A DNA stretch of 64,000 nt, from NCBI GenBank assembly GCA_020723345.1, contig DYJA01000008.1, positions 57,821 to 121,820 on the forward strand, written 5' to 3'. The position numbers were made by a program, and so were the translations under genes. The stretch is from Candidatus Aquidulcis sp. GTDB taxonomy: Bacteria > Chloroflexota > Anaerolineae > UBA4142. Under the pieces are notes generated by a model. That model saw nothing but the letters and a program-made list of their open reading frames with translations. It made no database searches and had not been told where the DNA came from. Positions 15,620 through 24,356 of this stretch are shown here, piece by piece. Positions within the stretch are counted from its first letter, which is position 1. Each line of letters opens with the position of its first letter.

Positions 15620-17398
15620 CTACTTGATTCGGTACCCGATCTCCTCATTATTAAACACCCACGCGACGACGTCGCCGATGCGAATTTCTTCGTCGAGGTA
15701 CGCTTCCATCGTGATCGCCGCGCTGCCGCGCCCGCGCAGTTGCTGCTGCGCGCGCCGCATCTTTTCAATACGCTCTTTCCAGACGACGAAATTTTCCGCG
15801 CGCAGATCCACCCAGCCCTTGCGCGCGTACTGATCCACACACTCCGGCGAGAACGGCACGCAATTTGTGTCCGCGCGTTCGGGGATGCGGATGAACGGAC
15901 CGCGCAAAATGTGTTTGCCATCCGGTGCGAGAATCGGCAAACCGACGGACGTGATCGTCTGGCGCAGATCATTTTGGCGCAGGACGTAACGATACAACGC
16001 GTCCGCGATCTGTTTCGGTTTTTGCGTGAGGACGCGTTTGAGCGTGTGGTAGCGCGCTTTGAGCAAGTACGCTTCGTACAACAACTTGGACAATTCCGGC
16101 GGACCCAATTGCCCGAGCGCGACACTCGGAACGCCGGTCTCGTTTTCGAGCCGCGCGATTTCTTCGAGCGCGGCGCGGCGCAGATAACCGGCGCGATACG
16201 TCGGGTCGAGCACCGCGCCGTCAATCGCGGCGATCACGTCCGCGCCGGTATTCGCGCCTTGAATTTCCAGGACGACTTTGCGCGCGATTTCCTCCGGCGT
16301 GATAAACTCCATCTGCCGCAGCGACGTGATCGCTTCGAACTCGCCTTTCGTGAACAAACCGTTTTCGCCAGTGTCGATGATGACCATTTGGAGTTTGCCG
16401 CGCTTTTTGTAGCGCGCAGTCGAGTCGCGCAGCGTCAATGAATCGCCTAGCATTTCGTTCTGGCTGTTGTAGACAAACACCGGCTCGCCGCGCTCGGTGA
16501 TCGCGCGCATCGTCACGTCCGCATAGCCGATCATCGCGGCGGGCTTGATCTCTTTGACGATCGGCGCGCCGGGCGTGCGCGCCATCAGAAACATCAAGCC
16601 GGTGTGCGCGAACGCAACCGCGGTCTTCGACATCAATTTCGCCGACGGCTTGTCTTCGCCGTGCGTGTACGGAATGTTCAGCCCCATGCCGCCAGTGCCG
16701 GTCGTGCCGATTTTCAAATAGAGCCGCGTGCCGACTTGCTCCATCGCGCGCAGAAGCAAAATGACGTGACGAATCAATTGCGGCACCGATTGCGAGAGCA
16801 GCAAAACTTCGAACGCGCGCGCGGCGTCCTTACGCAATTTTTCGATGTTGGCGATGCCGTCGTGCAATTCTTCGCGCGTGCGAACGGGGACGCCGCGCGT
16901 TTCGCCGGATGGATGCGTCGTTTCGTTCAAGTGATCGATCCGCGCAAAGAGCGCGTCCAGTTTCTGTCGCGCGACAATGGACGCGGAGTACACGTCTTGA
17001 TAACTGATCGCGGTCGCGGTGTTGATGCTGTCGACGATCACATTCGGTTTGTGTTCGAGAATCAGTTGCGCGAGCCGCGAGCGCGCGTACGTCGCGTCGA
17101 GGTCGCCGAGCAAATCGTCGAAGAGATCGGCGCGGCATTCCGGGCTGGCGAGGAGCGTCGCGCGTTTCGCCGCGCGGTCGGTGAAATCCGCGCGGACGAA
17201 CACATCGCCCCACACGCCGATGAATTTCACTTTGGGGAATTCTTTTTCGAGCGGAGTCATCACTTCGCGAATCTCGCGCTGGTACAGCGAAGCGAGGATG
17301 ATCTTGTCCGGCTGAATATCGCGGGCGATTTGTCGCGCGACCTGCACGCCGACGAGTCCCGCGCCGCCGAGGAGGAGAATCGTTTTGTCTGACGCCAT
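15620..17398 (-). CDS. Large Rossmann-fold protein of unknown function
   Basis: About 592 residues. The N-terminus LLLGGAGLVGVQVARQIA matches an NAD(P)-binding GxxGxxG loop of the extended SDR type, and NVIVDSINTATAISYQDVYSAS follows. The remaining two thirds, including IGTTGTGGMGLNIPYTHGEDKPS and a C-terminal region EAYLDEEIRIGDVVAWVFNNEE, match no family I recognise. The start is at the Met whose upstream AGGA is seven bases away; an earlier Met two codons upstream is too close to it. Possibly a nucleotide-sugar or short-chain reductase-like enzyme, but no reaction is assigned. Confidence 0.65.
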   Translation of the reverse strand: MASDKTILLLGGAGLVGVQVARQIARDIQPDKIILASLYQREIREVMTPLEKEFPKVKFIGVWGDVFVRADFTDRAAKRATLLASPECRADLFDDLLGDLDATYARSRLAQLILEHKPNVIVDSINTATAISYQDVYSASIVARQKLDALFARIDHLNETTHPSGETRGVPVRTREELHDGIANIEKLRKDAARAFEVLLLSQSVPQLIRHVILLLRAMEQVGTRLYLKIGTTGTGGMGLNIPYTHGEDKPSAKLMSKTAVAFAHTGLMFLMARTPGAPIVKEIKPAAMIGYADVTMRAITERGEPVFVYNSQNEMLGDSLTLRDSTARYKKRGKLQMVIIDTGENGLFTKGEFEAITSLRQMEFITPEEIARKVVLEIQGANTGADVIAAIDGAVLDPTYRAGYLRRAALEEIARLENETGVPSVALGQLGPPELSKLLYEAYLLKARYHTLKRVLTQKPKQIADALYRYVLRQNDLRQTITSVGLPILAPDGKHILRGPFIRIPERADTNCVPFSPECVDQYARKGWVDLRAENFVVWKERIEKMRRAQQQLRGRGSAAITMEAYLDEEIRIGDVVAWVFNNEEIGYRIK

Positions 17399-17409
17399 TG
17401 TCATGTCCT

Positions 17410-17462
17410 GTTTCAACGGAACACGCAACACGAATCATGTATTACGTGTTGCGTGTTCCGTC
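17410..17462. repeat. Word repeat of the GTTGCGTGTTCCGT family
   Basis: GGAACACGCAACACG words followed by the complementary CGTGTTGCGTGTTCC, forming a potential hairpin with a loop ATCATGTATTA, between the Rossmann protein and the DUF711 gene. Confidence 0.7.
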
Positions 17463-18651
17463 ATTTGAATTTCACTTGCTTATCCGTTCCAAAAACTCTC
17501 ACTGCGCTTGCGTTCACATCCATCACGCGCGCGTTCGCAAAATATTCAAAGTCGAAATGCGTTGCGTCGCCCGCGCGCAAACCGGGCAGCGGCATCAGGC
17601 GCGCGGTGAGCGGCTTGTTCAGTTTCACCGCGAGCGTCGCGAGATCGAGCAGAATCGCGGCGAGCGCGTCCGCGCGCGTGTCGCCGGGCAGCGGCACGGT
17701 GTCGAGTCCGGTACCACAAACAGTCGAATACAACAGTAAACAGTCAACAGTCAACAGTGAAGAACGCGCGGCGAGTGTAGAATCTTCCAAGACCGGAAAC
17801 ATCAAGCCGGAGAAACCGGTGCGCGGGACGCTTCGCGTTGCGCGGTTGATGCAATCGGTGAGAAACGCAGCGGCGAAGAGCGTGCCATGCTCGCCGAAGC
17901 GGTTGCCCATCAACTTTTCCATCGCGTTGCCGATGCTGCGCGATTCTTCCGGGTACGGCGCGAGCGAAAAATCGATCCCGACAAAACGAAAACCGAATCG
18001 CGCGGCGAGATCGTTCGCGCAACGCGTCATCGCCTCGCCCGCGCATTCGATTGCGCCGACCAAGTTCGCGCGCGCGTCGTCCAAGTTTTGCGCGCGACGA
18101 AACGCGTCGACCGCGAGCGGCGCGGCTTCGGTTGCGAGCGCGAACGCGGGTGCGCCGCCGTCGTGGTACGCCGCGGGAAAGAACGGCGAGTGCGGCGGCA
18201 CGTTCGCGAGCGCGGCGAAACGCAAATTACCAAAACCGTCGGCGGTCGAATCGGCGAGCGCGCGAATCACGCGCGCGGCGTTCGAGATCGCGGCGAGGTT
18301 GATGCCGTCGTCGCGCGACGCGATGTGCGCGGAGCAAAAAACGCTTTCGGTCGCAGCGAGCGCGGTGGGAATTGCTTCGACAAGTGGATGATCGCCGGGC
18401 AGCGCGCCGAGCGCCGCATAATCAATCGCGTTCGCCCGGCACGCGGTTTGCAAAGCGCGCGCGAATCGCGTCAGGTCGCGCGGCGCGGTTTGAGCAAGCG
18501 CCGGCAGCGCGACGCGCGCGGTCTGAATCGGCAAATCGGCGCGGGCAAAATCAGCGCGCGCCGCGTCGACAAGGTCGCGCAGCGCGCGCAAATCGGAATC
18601 GTGAATGGGATCGGCGAGCGAGAGAAAACCGGTCAGCGAACGAATATTCAT
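17461..18651 (-). CDS. DUF711 (UPF0210) family protein
   Basis: 396 residues. The start MNIRSLTGF, the central GFRFVGIDFSLAPYPEESRSIGNAMEKLMG and the GTLFAAAFLTDCIN segment fit the DUF711 family, whose function is unknown. Residues SSLLTVDCLLLYSTVC (DNA about 17727-17762) are encoded by tandem CAACAGT words and look like an in-frame repeat insertion near the C-terminus. The gene starts one base after the stop of the FtsB-like gene, so the two are probably co-transcribed. Confidence 0.72.
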   Translation of the reverse strand: MNIRSLTGFLSLADPIHDSDLRALRDLVDAARADFARADLPIQTARVALPALAQTAPRDLTRFARALQTACRANAIDYAALGALPGDHPLVEAIPTALAATESVFCSAHIASRDDGINLAAISNAARVIRALADSTADGFGNLRFAALANVPPHSPFFPAAYHDGGAPAFALATEAAPLAVDAFRRAQNLDDARANLVGAIECAGEAMTRCANDLAARFGFRFVGIDFSLAPYPEESRSIGNAMEKLMGNRFGEHGTLFAAAFLTDCINRATRSVPRTGFSGLMFPVLEDSTLAARSSLLTVDCLLLYSTVCGTGLDTVPLPGDTRADALAAILLDLATLAVKLNKPLTARLMPLPGLRAGDATHFDFEYFANARVMDVNASAVRVFGTDKQVKFK

Positions 18652-18654
18652 TAC

Positions 18655-19023
18655 TCAGGGACCGAAAAGAAAATCGAGCCAATCTTGCCACCACGCTTTG
18701 GCGGGCGGCGGCGTTGGCGCGGGCGCGCTCACGATCGGTGTGGGCGCGGGCGTGATTTGCGGAATGACGACTGTGTCTTCGGAACGCGCCCAGTGCCAAT
18801 TGCGCCGCACGTATTCTTCGGCGTAGGCGTCGGTTTGCGCGCGCCGTTTCAGTTCGCGCAGCGCGGTGTTCTTCGCCTGCTCTTGCGCCACACGTTGTTC
18901 GAGTTGTTGTTCGGCTTGCGCGAGGCGCACGTTTGTGACGACGCGCTGACTGAAATCCCAAAGAAAAAACAGAGTCGCGGTGAAAATGAGAATCGCGAGA
19001 ACTTGGAAAGAGACGCGGGACAT
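18655..19023 (-). CDS. FtsB/DivIC-like septum formation initiator protein
   Basis: 122 residues: an N-terminal membrane helix (about residues 5-25), then a coiled-coil stretch with heptads (NVRLAQAEQQLEQRVAQEQAKNTALRELKRR), a short conserved-looking DAYAEEYVRRNWHWARSEDTVVI, and a Pro/Thr-rich tail ending in aromatic residues. This is the plan of DivIC/FtsB proteins of the divisome. The ATG at 19023 has GGGAGGAT upstream; a TTG two codons earlier is also possible. A strong promoter lies just upstream. Confidence 0.75.
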   Translation of the reverse strand: MSRVSFQVLAILIFTATLFFLWDFSQRVVTNVRLAQAEQQLEQRVAQEQAKNTALRELKRRAQTDAYAEEYVRRNWHWARSEDTVVIPQITPAPTPIVSAPAPTPPPAKAWWQDWLDFLFGP

Positions 19024-19058
19024 GTACAATATCCTCCCGTCGCTCGGGTTGCGACTCT

Positions 19059-19086
19059 ATCATACTCGAATTCCCGCGCTTGTCAA
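19059..19086 (-). promoter_or_regulatory. Sigma-70-type promoter of the FtsB-like/DUF711 unit
   Basis: TTGACA and TATGAT with 16-base spacer on the minus strand, 36 bases upstream of the start. Confidence 0.7.
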
Positions 19087-19096
19087 CCAGTTCTTT

Positions 19097-19888
19097 TCAC
19101 CGCTCCACCGCCGCGCGCAAATCGTCGACGAATTTTTGCGCGGCAGTCACCGCGTTCGCCGCATCGCCGATTTGCGCGACGAGCGCGCTGCCGACGATCA
19201 CGCCGTCCGCGATTTGCGCGACGCGCTTCGCCGATTCCGCGTTCGCGATGCCGAACCCGACGCACACCGGTTTCGACGTCGCGGCGCGCACGCGCGCGAC
19301 AAACTCCGCCAAGTCCGCCGCGATCTGCTCGCGCGCGCCGGTCACGCCGACGACGGAGACCAGGTACAGGAATCCACGCGTCGCTTGCGCGATCTTCTGG
19401 ATGCGCGACGCCGGGCTTGTCGGCGCGGCGAGAAAAATCAGATCGAGATCGTGCGCGCGGCACGCGGCATCGAGCGTACCGGCTTCCTCGGGCGGCAGAT
19501 CCGGCACGATGAGTCCGTCCGCGCCGACCTCTTTCACCGCGCGCGCGAACGCGCCAATGCCAAAACGCAAGATCGGATTGTAATAACCCATCAAGGTCAG
19601 CGGAATCGTGACGCCGGCGCTGCGCGCGGCGCGTACCATCGCCAAGCATTTCGTGAGCGTCATCCCGTTTTGCAGCGCGACGTGCGTCGCGCGCTGAATC
19701 ACGGGACCATCGGCGAGCGGATCGCTGAACGGCACGCCGAGTTCGATCAAGTCCGCGCCCGCGTCCGCGACCGCGTGAATCAGTTGCGCCGATACGTCGA
19801 GCGTCGGATAACCGAGCGGCAGGTACGGCATCAGCGCGGCGCGGTGTTTAGTTTTCAATTGCAAAAAAGTTTCATCAATGCGATTCAT
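19097..19888 (-). CDS. trpA: Tryptophan synthase alpha chain
   Basis: 263 residues, normal. It cleaves indole-3-glycerol phosphate to indole and glyceraldehyde 3-phosphate and passes indole to TrpB. Catalytic Glu lies in DLIELGVPFSDPLADGPVIQ and the Asp in LIVPDLPPEEAG. The start at 19888 has GGAG upstream; the longer frame would translate a word repeat. It is the last gene of the trp operon. Confidence 0.96.
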   Translation of the reverse strand: MNRIDETFLQLKTKHRAALMPYLPLGYPTLDVSAQLIHAVADAGADLIELGVPFSDPLADGPVIQRATHVALQNGMTLTKCLAMVRAARSAGVTIPLTLMGYYNPILRFGIGAFARAVKEVGADGLIVPDLPPEEAGTLDAACRAHDLDLIFLAAPTSPASRIQKIAQATRGFLYLVSVVGVTGAREQIAADLAEFVARVRAATSKPVCVGFGIANAESAKRVAQIADGVIVGSALVAQIGDAANAVTAAQKFVDDLRAAVER

Positions 19889-19898
19889 TCTAACTCCA

Positions 19899-19968
19899 GT
19901 TTTCAGTATCCAGTGTTCAGTGTTCGGAAAGTGAACTGAATACTGAATACTGAACACTGAACACTGCT
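19899..19968. repeat. Word repeat of the CAGTGTTCAGT family
   Basis: CAGTATCCAGTGTTCAGTG words and then complementary CTGAATACTGAACACTG words between trpB and trpA. The spacer is essentially all repeat, in an operon where other junctions are tight. Confidence 0.8.
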
Positions 19969-21132
19969 TTACTGATTTGCCATGACCGTCTGCAGATCCT
20001 TGTCGCCGCGCCCGGACAAATTCACGAGCACGATTTGATCACGGCGCATCGCGCGCGCGCGTTTGATCGCTTCCGCAATCGCGTGCGCGGATTCGAGCGC
20101 AGGCAGAATGCCTTCGAGTTGCGACAGTTTGGCAAACGCGTCGAGCGCCTCGTCGTCGGTCGCGTACGTGTACCCCGCGCGCTCGGTGTCGAACAAGTAC
20201 ACATGCTCAGGACCGACCGCCGCGTAATCAAGCCCGGCGGAAACCGAATGCGTCTCGCGAATTTGTCCATCGTCGTTTTGCAAAACAAATGTGTACGTCC
20301 CGTGCAGCACGCCCGGACGCGCTTCGGCGAAACGCGCGGCGTGCTTGCCGGTTTCGATTCCCAATCCGCCCGCTTCGACGCCGAGCATCGCGACATCGGC
20401 ATCACCACGGAACGCGCGGAATAAACCGATCGCGTTCGAGCCGCCGCCGACACACGCGATCAACAAATCAGGCAAGCGTTTTTCCGCGTCGAGAATTTGC
20501 GCGCGCGCTTCGACGCCGATGACCGATTGAAACTCGCGCACCATCGTCGGGTACGGGTGCGGACCGAGCGCCGAGCCAAGAAGATAATGTGTCGTCCGCA
20601 CATTCGTCACCCAATCGCGAATCGCTTCGTTGATCGCGTCTTTCAAAGTCGCGCTGCCCGCGTCCACGCCGCGCACTTCCGCGCCGAGCAACTTCATCCG
20701 AAACACGTTCGGCGCTTGGCGGCGCATATCTTCCGTGCCCATGTAAACGATGCACTGCAAGCCGAGCATCGCGCACACCGCGGCGGATGCGACGCCGTGT
20801 TGTCCCGCGCCCGTTTCCGCGACGATGCGCGTCTTGTTCATCTTTTGCGCGAGCAAACCCTGACCGAGCGCGTTGTTGATTTTGTGCGCGCCGGTGTGCG
20901 CGAGGTCTTCGCGTTTCAGATAAATCTTTGCGCCGCCGCAGTACTCCGTCAATCGTTTCGCAAAATACAACGGCGTCGGTCGTCCCGAAAAATGCGCGGA
21001 CAAATCCGCGAGGCGCGTTTGAAACGTCGCGTCGTTGCGCGCCGCGTTGAACGCGTCCTCCAGTTCCGCGAGCGCGGGGACCAATGTTTCGGGGACGAAT
21101 TGTCCGCCATAATCTCCGAATCGTCCGATCAT
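19969..21132 (-). CDS. trpB: Tryptophan synthase beta chain
   Basis: 387 residues. A PLP enzyme that condenses indole with serine. The PLP Lys is in [19 protein letters not shown] (about residue 82), the phosphate loop is [10 protein letters not shown], and the start [17 protein letters not shown] is typical of the TrpB1 type. It forms the alpha2beta2 complex with TrpA encoded just downstream. Confidence 0.97.
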   Translation of the reverse strand: MIGRFGDYGGQFVPETLVPALAELEDAFNAARNDATFQTRLADLSAHFSGRPTPLYFAKRLTEYCGGAKIYLKREDLAHTGAHKINNALGQGLLAQKMNKTRIVAETGAGQHGVASAAVCAMLGLQCIVYMGTEDMRRQAPNVFRMKLLGAEVRGVDAGSATLKDAINEAIRDWVTNVRTTHYLLGSALGPHPYPTMVREFQSVIGVEARAQILDAEKRLPDLLIACVGGGSNAIGLFRAFRGDADVAMLGVEAGGLGIETGKHAARFAEARPGVLHGTYTFVLQNDDGQIRETHSVSAGLDYAAVGPEHVYLFDTERAGYTYATDDEALDAFAKLSQLEGILPALESAHAIAEAIKRARAMRRDQIVLVNLSGRGDKDLQTVMANQ

Positions 21133-21135
21133 TCT

Positions 21136-21798
21136 TCACCTTTCACGTATCACGCATCCCGTATTGCTTTTTGCGTTCCTCACGAACTCCCTCACCATCG
21201 CGTGATCCTTCAACCCCGGCGCGCGCTCGACGCCGCTCGACACATCAACGCCCCACGGCGCAACCGCGCGAATCGCGTCCGCGACATTTTCCGCATTCAA
21301 TCCGCCCGCAAGCAAAATCGGAAACTCGCGCGCGATGTCCGCGGCGATGTTCCAATCGCCGCGCGCGCCCGTGCCGCCAAATTGCTTCGCGTCGAACGCG
21401 TCGACGATGAACGCGGGCGCGCTGCCGTCGACGACTGCGCGGTACGTTTCGATTGCCGCGCGCGCTTCGGCGGCATCGCGCGGACGCAGCGCTTTGTACG
21501 CGCGCGGCGACAACGCGCGCACCATCTCCGCCGGTTCATCGCCGTGCAGTTGCGCGAGATCGAGTTGCGCGATGTCCATGATCGCGCGCACGCGCGCAAG
21601 CGATTCGTTCACGAACACGCCTACAAAAGTGACAGGTGACAAGTGGCGAGTGACAAGGGCAATTTCTCGCGCGCATTCCGGCGCGATGTAGCGCGGCGAT
21701 TTTTCGTAGAACACAAAACCAAGCATATCCGCGCCTGCCTCCACCGCAACGCGCGCGTCTGCCAAATTTGTAATTCCACAAATCTTGATATACATCAT
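21136..21798 (-). CDS. trpF: Phosphoribosylanthranilate isomerase
   Basis: About 220 residues. It isomerises phosphoribosylanthranilate to CdRP. MMYIKICGITNLADA carries the catalytic Cys, and VDVSSGVERAPGLKD is the C-terminal phosphate-binding loop. The start lies one base after the trpC stop. The stretch ALVTRHLSPVT (DNA 21627-21658) is encoded by a GTGACAAGTGGCGAGTGACAAG word repeat but fits the normal length of the loop it occupies. Confidence 0.93.
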   Translation of the reverse strand: MMYIKICGITNLADARVAVEAGADMLGFVFYEKSPRYIAPECAREIALVTRHLSPVTFVGVFVNESLARVRAIMDIAQLDLAQLHGDEPAEMVRALSPRAYKALRPRDAAEARAAIETYRAVVDGSAPAFIVDAFDAKQFGGTGARGDWNIAADIAREFPILLAGGLNAENVADAIRAVAPWGVDVSSGVERAPGLKDHAMVREFVRNAKSNTGCVIRER

Positions 21799-21799
21799 C

Positions 21800-22588
21800 T
21801 CACGCCTCACGCAACACGCTCGCCAATTCTCTCACCTTCGCGCCTACATCTTCCGCCCGCATCAACGCCTCGCCGGCTAAGACCGCGTGCGCGCCCACGC
21901 GCGCGACGCGTGCGACATCGGCGCGCGTGAACACGCCGCTTTCGGCGACGACGATTTTATCGCGTGTGATTTTCGGCGCGAGGCGCTCAGTTGTCGCAAG
22001 GTCAACGGTGAAATCGGCAAGATTGCGATTGTTGATGCCGACGATGCGCGCGTCCACCGTGAGCGCGCGGTCGAGTTCGCGTTCGTCGTGAACCTCGACG
22101 AGCGCGCTCATACCGAGCGATTGCGCGAGCGCGCCGTACTCGCGCAGTTGCGCGTCCGACAGCACGCGGACGATCAGCAGGATCGCGTCCGCACCGTACG
22201 CGCGCGCTTCGTAAACTTGGTACTCGTCGACGATGAAATCTTTGCGAAGCACCGGCACGTCGACAACGGCGCGCACCGCGCGCAGATCGTCGAGCAAGCC
22301 GTTAAAGAATTTCGCGTCGGTCAACACCGAAATCGCCGCCGCGCCGTGGTCGGCGTACGCGCGCGCGCGCGACGGCGGATCGACTTGCGCGTTCAGTTCG
22401 CCGCGCGACGGCGACGCGCGTTTGATTTCCGCGATCAGCGCGACGCGCGCGCGCGTCAACGCGCGCGCAAAATCGCGCGATGCAGGCGCGGTTTCCGCGC
22501 GCGCGCGCATCTCCGCGAGCGAGACACGCGCCCTGGCTACCGCGACTTCGACGCGTTTGTTGGCTACGATTTCATCGAGGATCATCAT
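21800..22588 (-). CDS. trpC: Indole-3-glycerol phosphate synthase
   Basis: 262 residues. It closes CdRP to indole-3-glycerol phosphate. Motifs are MMILDEIVANKRVEV, LIAEIKRASPSRGEL (catalytic Lys), VPVLRKDFIVDEYQ, GINNRNL and VVAESGVFTRADV. The start could be either of two adjacent Met codons. The stop is one base from the trpF start, so the pair is tightly coupled. Confidence 0.96.
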   Translation of the reverse strand: MMILDEIVANKRVEVAVARARVSLAEMRARAETAPASRDFARALTRARVALIAEIKRASPSRGELNAQVDPPSRARAYADHGAAAISVLTDAKFFNGLLDDLRAVRAVVDVPVLRKDFIVDEYQVYEARAYGADAILLIVRVLSDAQLREYGALAQSLGMSALVEVHDERELDRALTVDARIVGINNRNLADFTVDLATTERLAPKITRDKIVVAESGVFTRADVARVARVGAHAVLAGEALMRAEDVGAKVRELASVLREA

Positions 22589-22591
22589 TGG

Positions 22592-22660
22592 TACTCACGC
22601 ATCACGCAACACGCATCCTTCGACTTCGCTGCGCTCCGCTCAGGATGCTTCGCGCCTCAC
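22592..22660. repeat. Compound repeat between trpD and trpC
   Basis: Contains CATCACGCAACACGCATC words and CTTCGACTTCGCTGCG...CGCTCAGGATG, the same elements as at 11967-12016. It reaches the last codons of trpD. Confidence 0.7.
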
Positions 22661-23679
22661 GCCTTGAACTCCCGGCTCTTGGCGATCAACCCGTCCAGCG
22701 CGCGCTGCGCCGCGCCCGTACCAATCGCCGCGTTCGCGCGTTCCAAACCCTCGCACAGATCGCGCGCCTTGCCGCCCGCGACAAGCGCGGCTGCCGCGTT
22801 CAGCGCGACGACATCGCATTTCGCGCCGCGTTCCACGCCCGAAAGAATCGCGCGGGTGATTTGCGCGTTTTCGGCGGGCGCGCCGCCGCGCAGATCGTCG
22901 CGCGTCGCGCGCGGCAGACCGAGCGCGTTCGCGTCGAGTTCTTCTTCGTAAATTTTGCCGTTGTCGAAACGCGCGACGCGATTGATGCCGGTCGTCGTCA
23001 GTTCGTCGAGTCCGTCCGCGCTGTGAAACACGAACGCCGCGCGGACGCCGAGCGCGCGCAGCACTTGCGCCATCGTCGCGGTCAACCGCGCGTCGTACAC
23101 ACCGACGATTTGCGCGGGCGTGCGCGCGGGATTCGTCAGCGGTCCGAGAATGTTGAACACGGTGCGAATGCCCAACTCTTTGCGCACCGGCGCGACGTTT
23201 TTCATCGCCGGATGAAGTTTCTGCGCGAACAGAAATCCGATGCCGACTGCGTCGATGCACTGCGCGACCTGATCGGGCGTGAGATCGAGATTGACGCCGA
23301 GCGCTTCGAGCACATCCGCGCTGCCGCTTTGCCCCGACACCGCGCGGTTGCCGTGTTTCGCGACGCCCAGCCCCGCGCCCGCGATCACAAACGCCGCGGT
23401 CGTCGAAATGTTGAACGTGCCGGCGCGGTCGCCGCCGGTGCCAGCCGTGTCGACGAGATCGGCGCGGCGCGGTTTGACCGCGATGGCTTTTTCGCGCATG
23501 ACGCGCGCGCAGCCCGTGATTTCGTCCGCCGTTTCGCCTTTCGCGCGCAGCGCGGTGAGGAACGCCGCCATCTGCGCGTGCGTCGCCGCGCCGTCCATGA
23601 TTTCGTTCATCACGCTTTCGGCTTCGGCGCACGAAAGGTCTTGCCCGTCAATCAGTTTTGCGATCGATTCGCGAATCAT
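22657..23679 (-). CDS. trpD: Anthranilate phosphoribosyltransferase
   Basis: 340 residues. It transfers the phosphoribosyl group of PRPP to anthranilate. VDTAGTGGDRAGTFNIST is the PRPP/Mg-binding signature, and KHGNRAVSGQSGSADVLEALG is the second family block. The start MIRESIAKL is chosen because TTGGAGGAAA precedes it; the longer frame would run into a REP palindrome. Confidence 0.96.
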   Translation of the reverse strand: MIRESIAKLIDGQDLSCAEAESVMNEIMDGAATHAQMAAFLTALRAKGETADEITGCARVMREKAIAVKPRRADLVDTAGTGGDRAGTFNISTTAAFVIAGAGLGVAKHGNRAVSGQSGSADVLEALGVNLDLTPDQVAQCIDAVGIGFLFAQKLHPAMKNVAPVRKELGIRTVFNILGPLTNPARTPAQIVGVYDARLTATMAQVLRALGVRAAFVFHSADGLDELTTTGINRVARFDNGKIYEEELDANALGLPRATRDDLRGGAPAENAQITRAILSGVERGAKCDVVALNAAAALVAGGKARDLCEGLERANAAIGTGAAQRALDGLIAKSREFKA

Positions 23680-23691
23680 TTTTCCTCCAAT

Positions 23692-23719
23692 GTAGGACAA
23701 ATTTACAAATTTGTCCTAC
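23692..23719. repeat. REP palindrome at the trpG-trpD junction
   Basis: Arms GGACAAATTT/AAATTTGTCC with a two-base loop, flanked by GTA/TAC. The last codons of trpG (R-T-N-L) and its TAA stop are encoded by the palindrome. Confidence 0.9.
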
Positions 23720-24278
23720 CGTATTCCAAAAAGTTCTTGAGAATTTGTTTGCCGTGTTTCGTCAGCACACTTTCGGGATGAAACTGCACGCCTTCGAGCG
23801 GAAATTGCTTGTGACGAATTCCCATCACCTCGCCCTCTTTGGTAAACGCGGTGACGCGCAATTCGGCGGGCAGTGGTTCTTGCACGATGAGCGAGTGATA
23901 GCGACCCGCCTCGAACGGACTCGGCACGCCGTCGAAAATACCACGCGCATCGTGGTAGATCATTGACGTTTTGCCGTGCATCAAACGCGGCGCGCGCGTC
24001 ACGACTCCGCCGAACACGTCGCCGATACATTGGTGTCCGAGACACACGCCGAGGATCGGAACAGCGCGATGAAATTCGCGGATCGCCGCGGACGACACGC
24101 CACCTTCGGCGGGCGTCCCCGGTCCCGGCGAAATGACGATGTGCGACGGCGCGAGCCGCGCGATTTCATCGAGCGCGACCTGATCGTTCCGAAAGACGCG
24201 CATCGCCGCGCCCAGTTCGCCCAGATATTGGACGAGGTTGTACGTGAATGAATCGTAATTGTCGATGACGATGATCAT
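23703..24278 (-). CDS. trpG: Anthranilate synthase, glutamine amidotransferase component
   Basis: 191 residues. It supplies ammonia from glutamine to Trp[20 protein letters not shown] start, nucleophile Cys in [10 protein letters not shown] (about residue 80), and His/Glu in [11 protein letters not shown]. The C-terminus runs into the REP palindrome that supplies its stop codon. It lies between trpE and trpD in the operon. Confidence 0.96.
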   Translation of the reverse strand: MIIVIDNYDSFTYNLVQYLGELGAAMRVFRNDQVALDEIARLAPSHIVISPGPGTPAEGGVSSAAIREFHRAVPILGVCLGHQCIGDVFGGVVTRAPRLMHGKTSMIYHDARGIFDGVPSPFEAGRYHSLIVQEPLPAELRVTAFTKEGEVMGIRHKQFPLEGVQFHPESVLTKHGKQILKNFLEYGRTNL

Positions 24279-24297
24279 AATTTGCCTCCTGTACTTA

Positions 24298-24356
24298 TTT
24301 CACGCATCACGCATCACGTATCGCGTATCGCGTGAAACGTGATGCGTGACTCGTCT
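24298..24356. repeat. Word repeat of the CACGCATCACGTATCGCGT family
   Basis: TTTCACGCATCACGCATCACG followed by complementary GTGAAACGTGATGCGTGA words, a potential hairpin in the trpE-trpG spacer reaching the trpE stop codon. Confidence 0.75.

Noticed and set aside
17887..19512. Plus-strand open frame of about 540 codons across DUF711, FtsB-like and trpA
   Set aside because: It crosses three minus-strand genes and their promoter, and its composition is that of a shadow frame.
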